Positions 58,840 to 64,000 of a stretch of 64,000 bases of DNA are shown here, piece after piece. The notes beneath the pieces were generated by a model that saw only the letters and a program-made list of their open reading frames with translations, searched no databases and was not told where the DNA came from. The stretch lies in contig NC_013947.1 of the NCBI RefSeq assembly GCF_000024545.1, positions 992,001-1,056,000 on the forward strand, read 5' to 3'. Position numbers and translations under genes: made by a program. The first letter of the stretch is position 1. Each line of letters opens with the position of its first letter. The DNA is from Stackebrandtia nassauensis DSM 44728 (GTDB lineage: Bacteria; Actinomycetota; Actinomycetes; Mycobacteriales; Micromonosporaceae).

Positions 58840-61827
58840 TCATTCTGGGCATGATGTGTCGTTTACGGGCACGCCCAATCGGGTGAAGATGTCCAGAGCT
58901 TCCTCACGTTGCTGGCGTGCGATGGCGGAATCCCCCAAAGCGTCATGTGAGTCGGCGAGCGTGCGGAGTACTCGCGCCTGGGCCAATGGGTAGGGCATAG
59001 CGCTGAAGAACTCCAGGGCTCGCGTTCCATGCTTGATCGAGTCAGCGTATTCACGCAGTTTGTTGTACACATTGCTCAACGTCGCTGCGGCCATCGCCTG
59101 AAGGGACTTGGCGCCGGAGTACACGGAGGTCTCGTCGAGCCTGGCGAGCTGTGTACGGGCCTCGTGCGGGGAATCGGTATCACACAAGGACAGCGCGTGC
59201 TCCGATCGCATGATCGACTCAGGGAGCGGATACCCGTTTTCGGCAGCGAGTTCGAGCGCCAGCGCGGTATCGGCGCGGGCACCACTGAGATCGTTCAATC
59301 TCCGGCGGATCCGGGACCGTTTCTGGAGCGCATACAGCTCCGCACGTAGATGTGAGTGTTCGCGAGCGGTTCTGAGCGTGCGAGTGGCAAGTTCAAGCGC
59401 CACTTGCAGTTCGCCACGGGCTGCCTCGAGATCTACCCGAGCCGTCATGAGAAACACCGTCGAAGCCGGAGGGCACTCAATGGCATCGAGTTGTCGTATG
59501 ACCTCGCCGGCACGGAGGTATTCTCCACGGTCCAATAGCAAATGGGCTAGAGCGATGCCGACAGGCACAGCGAAAGCAGGTTGGTCGGAGTGTGTCGCGG
59601 CTTCCAGGGCCTCTTCGAGCAGGGGTTGGGCCTGCCTGAAGTTGCCGTCATGGCTGTAGAGAGTGCCGAGGTTACCGCGAGCGATGCCATCAGCGTCGTC
59701 GTCGAAGGCGAGAGCGTGCGTGACGGCCTGACGTCCATATGCGAATGCGGCGGTGTAGTCGCCTGTCGCCCAGCTGTACGCGGTCAGCGCTGTTGTCGTG
59801 CGTTGCAGGCTGAGCTGATCGTTCACTCGCAGGGCCAATTGATGCGCTGTGTCTAGATGCGACAAGACCTCGGACAAGTGAAGTCCGTTGTGCAGATTGA
59901 TCTGGAGTACGGGGATCAGCGACAGGGAACGGCGATGGTCTTGCCAGGCTTTGAAAGCGGCGACCACATTCCCGTACTCCGACGCAGCGGTCTCCGCTCT
60001 GGTGTCGTAGTACCACTGAACAATACGATCGGCTGTGGCCTCATGTTCTGAAGCATCCAAAGAGTCCTTGGCGATTGTCGCGGCGTATTCACGGACGAGG
60101 TCGTGAAAGCGGAAGCGGTTCGTACGATACGGCTCAAGCAAGTTGCCGGACACCAGGGTTCGCAACAGCCGGAGTGCCTCCGTCGGGGGTTCTTGTCCGA
60201 TGACGGTGACGAGATCCTGGTGGAAGTCCTCACCGGGAATCAGACCCACTCGCATGAAGAGCTGTTGGGCAGCGACAGGCAGTGCCTGAACCGACAGGCT
60301 GAGCGCGGCGCTGACTGCGGTTTGAGGCTCCCCCTCAATGGATAGGCGCTCAAGCCGTTGTGGGCCTTCGAGTTCCTGGACGTATTCAGCGACACTCAAT
60401 TCAGACGTGGTGCCGAGATTTGCACCCGCTATCCGCAGCGCCAGCGGGAGGTCAGCGCAGAGTCGCGCTAGCTGCCGGGAAGCCGAGGATTCCGCGTGAA
60501 GGCGGTCTTTGCCGACCAGGTTATTCAGGACGTCAAGGGATTCCGTTCGGGACATGGCGCCCACCGTTATGGGGACGGCGCCGTGAAGCGCCGTGAGTCC
60601 GACCAGCCGATTGCGACTGGTGACCAGGGTCAGAGTTTCCGGTCCCCCGGGCACAAGTGGGCGAACCTGTTCGACATCGCGCGCGTTGTCGAGAACAACC
60701 AGAAGGCGTTTGTCGATCACCAGGGACCGGAAGAGTGCCGCCGCTGACTCCGTGTCGGAGGGAATGGTGTCGGCGGGAACGTCGAATGCTCGCAGGAAGC
60801 GCGTCAATGCCTTTAGGGGCGCGAGCGGCTCTTCGCGGTCGAAGCCGCGCAGGTTGACATAGAGCTGACCGTCGGGGAAACGGCGCCGGTTGCGGTGTGC
60901 CCAGTGGATCGCCAGTGCTGTCTTGCCCACGCCTCCGATGCCGCCGATGGTGGACAGAATCGCGCTGGTCGCGCCCGCTTTCGGCAGACTGTCCAACTGT
61001 GCCAGTTGATCATGCCGTCCGGTGAATCCCGCGATATCAGCCGGAAGCTGCGCCGGAACCGGCCTTGAGACGGACCTCTCCGCCACCGCCGGGGCCGCGA
61101 GGGAGGGATCCTCCCGAAGGATCGCCGTGCGTTGTTCGCGTAGTGCTTTGCCGGGGTCGATGCCGAGCTCATCAGCGAGGCGTTGCTGAATGTCTGTGTA
61201 CACGGCCAGCGCTTCGGCAGTGCGGTGATCGCGGTAGAGCGCCAGCATCAAGTGGGAGGCGAGCCGCTGATTGAGTGGGTGTTGTGCGGTTAGTGTGCCG
61301 AGTTCGGCTATGTCGAGAGTCTTTCCGAGCTGTAGTTCCAGTTCGATGCGATCCTCTGTGGCGGCAAGCCGAGCGTTGTCCAGGTGGCGGGCCTTGAGCT
61401 GGAGTGCGTGTCCCGTCAGCCCGGCCAAAGCTGGGCCGTGCCACAGCCCCAGGGCTTCGCGGAGCCGAGCTAGAGCCGATGCGTGATGGCCTCGTACGCG
61501 TTCCTGCTGAGCCTGCTTGACCATCATGTTGAACTGGTGCGCGTCGACCTCGGCGATGTCGAGGTTCAAGCGATAGTCCTGCCCCACCGATTCGATGAGC
61601 CGTTGACTCAGCTGATTGCGCAGTTGCGCTAGAGCGTTCTGCACCTGTCGCTTGGCGGTGGCCGGTGGATTGTCATCCCACACCGTGTCGATCAGGGTGG
61701 TCAGTGACACCACCTTCCCCGCGTTGAGAGCCAGTATGGCCAACAACCGTGGATGAACGCGTCCACGGATCGCCACGGTACGGTCGTTGTGGCGTACCTC
61801 GAGAGGCCCGAGTACGAGTAGCTCCAT
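58840..61827 (-). CDS. SARP/AfsR-type regulator with BTAD, NB-ARC and TPR domains
   Basis: A 995-aa regulator. A winged-helix OmpR-like DNA-binding domain covers about 1-95 (MELLVLGPLEVRHNDRTVAIRG start), a BTAD helical domain about 96-250, an NB-ARC STAND NTPase about 270-560 with the P-loop GGIGGVGKTAL and Walker B LLVVLDNARD, and TPR-like helical repeats to the end. It resembles AfsR. Its place beside eccC, esx and mycP suggests control of this type VII locus, or of development, by a signal relayed through ATP binding. Confidence 0.92.
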   Translation of the reverse strand: MELLVLGPLEVRHNDRTVAIRGRVHPRLLAILALNAGKVVSLTTLIDTVWDDNPPATAKRQVQNALAQLRNQLSQRLIESVGQDYRLNLDIAEVDAHQFNMMVKQAQQERVRGHHASALARLREALGLWHGPALAGLTGHALQLKARHLDNARLAATEDRIELELQLGKTLDIAELGTLTAQHPLNQRLASHLMLALYRDHRTAEALAVYTDIQQRLADELGIDPGKALREQRTAILREDPSLAAPAVAERSVSRPVPAQLPADIAGFTGRHDQLAQLDSLPKAGATSAILSTIGGIGGVGKTALAIHWAHRNRRRFPDGQLYVNLRGFDREEPLAPLKALTRFLRAFDVPADTIPSDTESAAALFRSLVIDKRLLVVLDNARDVEQVRPLVPGGPETLTLVTSRNRLVGLTALHGAVPITVGAMSRTESLDVLNNLVGKDRLHAESSASRQLARLCADLPLALRIAGANLGTTSELSVAEYVQELEGPQRLERLSIEGEPQTAVSAALSLSVQALPVAAQQLFMRVGLIPGEDFHQDLVTVIGQEPPTEALRLLRTLVSGNLLEPYRTNRFRFHDLVREYAATIAKDSLDASEHEATADRIVQWYYDTRAETAASEYGNVVAAFKAWQDHRRSLSLIPVLQINLHNGLHLSEVLSHLDTAHQLALRVNDQLSLQRTTTALTAYSWATGDYTAAFAYGRQAVTHALAFDDDADGIARGNLGTLYSHDGNFRQAQPLLEEALEAATHSDQPAFAVPVGIALAHLLLDRGEYLRAGEVIRQLDAIECPPASTVFLMTARVDLEAARGELQVALELATRTLRTAREHSHLRAELYALQKRSRIRRRLNDLSGARADTALALELAAENGYPLPESIMRSEHALSLCDTDSPHEARTQLARLDETSVYSGAKSLQAMAAATLSNVYNKLREYADSIKHGTRALEFFSAMPYPLAQARVLRTLADSHDALGDSAIARQQREEALDIFTRLGVPVNDTSCPE

Positions 61828-61839
61828 CCCCGCTGAAAC

Positions 61840-63036
61840 CTAGGCCGTCTTCAAAGCCTTGCGGCGCTTGCGTTTGCGCCAGGCGATCGGCATGACGAAA
61901 CGGGCGCAGCCGAACGCTATGCCCAGGGCGACGGCGATGCCGAGGATGATGGCCGCGGCGGTGCGGGGGCGGATTTGGGTGTCCGCCTTGAGGTCCACTC
62001 CGGGGCCCGCCATGTCCTTGGACGGTTTGGTTTTGTCCATGTTGGTGGTGACGGCGCGGTAGGGGTCGACGGTTCCGAAGCCGACCTGTTCGTCGCGGAT
62101 GTGGGGCGGGGATTGGGCGGTGGCGCGCATGCGGCCCGCGATCTCCTTGGGGCTGAGGTCGGGGTGGCGGGCTTTGACCAGGGCCGCTGTGCCCGAGACG
62201 AAGGCGGCGGCGAAGCTGGTGCCGGTGGCGGACTCGCCGCCGGTGAAGCCTTTGCCTTCCGGGCCGGGGCCGATGATCTCCTCGCCGGGGGCGGCGAGAT
62301 CGACGTATTTTCCGGTGTTGGAGGAGTCGGTCTTGATGCCCTCGGGGCCCATGGAGGAGACGGCGAGGACCGCGTCGACGTCGTAGGCGGCTGGGTATTG
62401 GGGTTCGTTGGTTCCGTCCTTGCCGCCCATGTTGCCCGCGGCCGCGACCAGGACCGCGCCTTTCTTGGCCGCGTATTTGACGGCTTTTTCTAGGACGGAG
62501 GCGTGGACGACCTGGACGGAGAGGTTGATGACGTCGGCTCCGGCGTCGGCGGCTTCCCGGATCGCGTCGGCGAGGTTGCCGGGGAGTTCGCGGCCGCCGC
62601 CCTGTAGGTCGGGCAGGATGCGGATGGACATCAGTTCGGCGTCGGGGGCCATGCCCGCGAAGGGGCTTTTCTTGTCCTCGCGGCCCGCGATGATGCCCGC
62701 GATGGAGGTGCCGTGGCCGACGAGGTCGCAGTCGGCACCGACCTTCGATTGGCCCTCTTCGGGTTCGACGTAGTCGGTGCCGAAGTCGACCTTGCCGTCG
62801 AGGACCGGGTGGGCGTCGGAGACGCCGGAGTCGATGACGGCGACCTTGACGCCCTTGCCCCGGGTCAGTGGCCAGACGCGTTCGGCGTTCATGCGGGCCT
62901 GGCCCCAGGGGGTGTGGTCGAGGTTGCCCTCCTGGGAGACCGGGTTGCAGTCGGCGGCCACGGCCGCGGTCGGCTGTGCCACGACGATGCCGCCGCCCAG
63001 TAGTGCGGCGACCAGAAGTGTTGACAACCGGGGCAT
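61840..63036 (-). CDS. mycP: Mycosin-type subtilisin protease (MycP)
   Basis: A 398-aa membrane-anchored S8 protease, the ESX-associated mycosin. Signal peptide about 1-28, catalytic triad Asp69 (AVIDSGV), His108 (VGHGTSIAG) and Ser274 (GTSFAAAFVSG) with oxyanion Asn202, and a C-terminal helix (about 360-385) with a basic tail. It stabilises the ESX complex and trims substrates in mycobacteria; that role here is inferred by homology. It lies 12 bp upstream of the SARP gene on the same strand. Confidence 0.94.
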   Translation of the reverse strand: MPRLSTLLVAALLGGGIVVAQPTAAVAADCNPVSQEGNLDHTPWGQARMNAERVWPLTRGKGVKVAVIDSGVSDAHPVLDGKVDFGTDYVEPEEGQSKVGADCDLVGHGTSIAGIIAGREDKKSPFAGMAPDAELMSIRILPDLQGGGRELPGNLADAIREAADAGADVINLSVQVVHASVLEKAVKYAAKKGAVLVAAAGNMGGKDGTNEPQYPAAYDVDAVLAVSSMGPEGIKTDSSNTGKYVDLAAPGEEIIGPGPEGKGFTGGESATGTSFAAAFVSGTAALVKARHPDLSPKEIAGRMRATAQSPPHIRDEQVGFGTVDPYRAVTTNMDKTKPSKDMAGPGVDLKADTQIRPRTAAAIILGIAVALGIAFGCARFVMPIAWRKRKRRKALKTA

Positions 63037-63140
63037 GCTGGACAGGTTAGCGGCTTATGGCAGCCTTCGCATGCCGAGCCGAGCCGGTTATGGCAACCGT
63101 ATATATGGGAATGTTTCCCCGTAAGCACTAAGGTAGTCGC

Positions 63141-64000
63141 ATGTCCGAGACCCCCTATCGGCGCGAGACCGCCGCTGACGAGGTGATCTCACCGTTTCCG
63201 TCGCTGGTGGAATCGCGACGCCTGCTGAGTCCGGAGCCCGAGATCGACGAGGCTCCGGCCCCGGCTCCGGCCGCTTCGGCCTCGGCGCCGGTGCCCGCCG
63301 ACACGCGGGATGCCGAGCCAAAACGGTCGCTAATACGGCGATGGTTGAAGTCCCGCAAGCAATCCGACCCGCAGCCGGAACCCGAACCGGCCCCGCCGCA
63401 GCCGTTGGTGCCGGTCAGGCGTCGGATCGCCGAGCTGATGGACAAGCCCGAGGAGGAGGCGGAGCAGTCCGTCGCCGACAAGGCGGTGAAGGCGGCCCCG
63501 AAGCGGCGCGAGCTCGAAGCGGCACCGTCGGCGCCGGAGGTCTCGGACGAGTTGGCCGCCGTCGACACGGTGCGGCTGGGTGGCGACGAGAAGCAGCCGG
63601 TCGAGGAAGCCGCGACGGTTGACGCCGTTCGGCCCGAGAACCATAAAAGAGCCACAATCGACTCCGGGAAACGCGAGGACGGCGAATCCGCTGCGGCCGA
63701 GTCCCAATCGCCGGGCGGCGCCGATCGTGAGCCCGCCGAGCCGGTCCGCTACGGCGCGGTCTTCGAATCGGCTCCCGATCAGCTGCGGGTGCCCCCGCAG
63801 GCCGGACCGCAGGTCGGGCGACTCGTGGGCGCGGGGGCCGGGCCGAAGCCGCCGACCCCGAAAGCCGAACCGGTGGCCGATGCCGAACCCGTGTCGAAGG
63901 CGCTGGTCAAGTTCACGCCCGACGTCAAACCGTCCGTCGGGGCGCGGGACGAGGCCGCCGCCGCTCCCAAGCCGCAGCAGGCCGTGACCGAGTCCAAGGC
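63141..64000 (+). CDS. Proline/acid-rich EspI-like protein, 5' part (partial)
   Basis: The frame stays open from the ATG at 63141 to the window end (286 codons visible). The visible part is low-complexity: Pro, Ala, Glu, Lys and Arg, with patches such as SLIRRWLKSRKQSD, VRRRIAELMDKPEEE and VLVGAGAG-like runs, and no signal peptide or membrane helix. EspI-type proteins of ESX loci have such N-termini before a ParA/MinD-like ATPase domain, which would lie beyond the edge. Divergent from mycP, with the 104-bp gap between. Confidence 0.55.
   Translation, partial: MSETPYRRETAADEVISPFPSLVESRRLLSPEPEIDEAPAPAPAASASAPVPADTRDAEPKRSLIRRWLKSRKQSDPQPEPEPAPPQPLVPVRRRIAELMDKPEEEAEQSVADKAVKAAPKRRELEAAPSAPEVSDELAAVDTVRLGGDEKQPVEEAATVDAVRPENHKRATIDSGKREDGESAAAESQSPGGADREPAEPVRYGAVFESAPDQLRVPPQAGPQVGRLVGAGAGPKPPTPKAEPVADAEPVSKALVKFTPDVKPSVGARDEAAAAPKPQQAVTESK

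Overview
The window is high-G+C actinobacterial DNA: very strong G/C third-position bias, many GTG starts, GTGA/ATGA gene overlaps, a type VII (ESX) secretion locus, an LCP protein, and an actinomycete-type integrative element in a tRNA gene. The large ESX locus with a SARP-type regulator suits a filamentous or spore-forming actinomycete (Glycomycetaceae or Micromonosporaceae-like). The family assignment is inference only.

Layout. 1-3622: the end of a complex I operon (nuoL 3' end, nuoM, nuoN). 3689-6244: an LCP cell-wall ligase and cystathionine beta-synthase. 6487-14181: a tightly overlapped minus-strand operon for a surface glycan (chain-length protein with a degenerate kinase domain, polymerase/ligase, small-molecule kinase-like protein, sulfotransferase, flippase, methyltransferase), with no glycosyltransferase in view. 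14359-16771: a secreted GH26-like glycanase and an SGNH hydrolase. 17072-25804: housekeeping and accessory genes (MHS transporter, NTF2-like protein, esterase, Lrp/AsnC regulator without its own stop, an EamA transporter fused in frame to a divergent MsrA, thiolase, NDP-sugar epimerase, YajQ, an EEP-fold protein).

25877-41813: tRNA-Tyr(GTA) and an integrated element of the pSAM2/AICE type. Its unit length, taken from the offset between the two 52-bp att copies, is 15,781 bp. Order from the left: PIN-like pair bracketed by 106-bp inverted repeats; low-G+C cargo (a possible abortive-infection or ADP-ribosyltransferase-like protein and a membrane pentapeptide-repeat protein); a GntR/UTRA regulator; a LuxR-type HTH protein; a methyltransferase on the opposite strand; a transfer operon of small proteins, an Spd-like membrane protein and an FtsK/TraB translocase; a zinc-ribbon membrane protein; a DnaB-N/DUF3987 replication protein; Xis; Int. 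The operator motif CGTATACGAAG sits both before the GntR gene and before the transfer operon, which suggests a KorSA-like repressor circuit.

41898-44441: a hypothetical protein, a VOC protein, a SigJ-like ECF sigma factor and a DUF4097-like protein. 44660-64000: the type VII secretion locus. A glycine-zipper effector candidate, a small membrane protein, an LpqN-like protein and an ESX-associated protein come first. Then come WXG proteins, EccB, EccE, a Gly-rich substrate, EccD, the fused three-ATPase EccC, a WXG100 pair, a SARP/NB-ARC/TPR regulator, the mycosin protease MycP, and the start of a proline-rich EspI-like protein that runs off the window.
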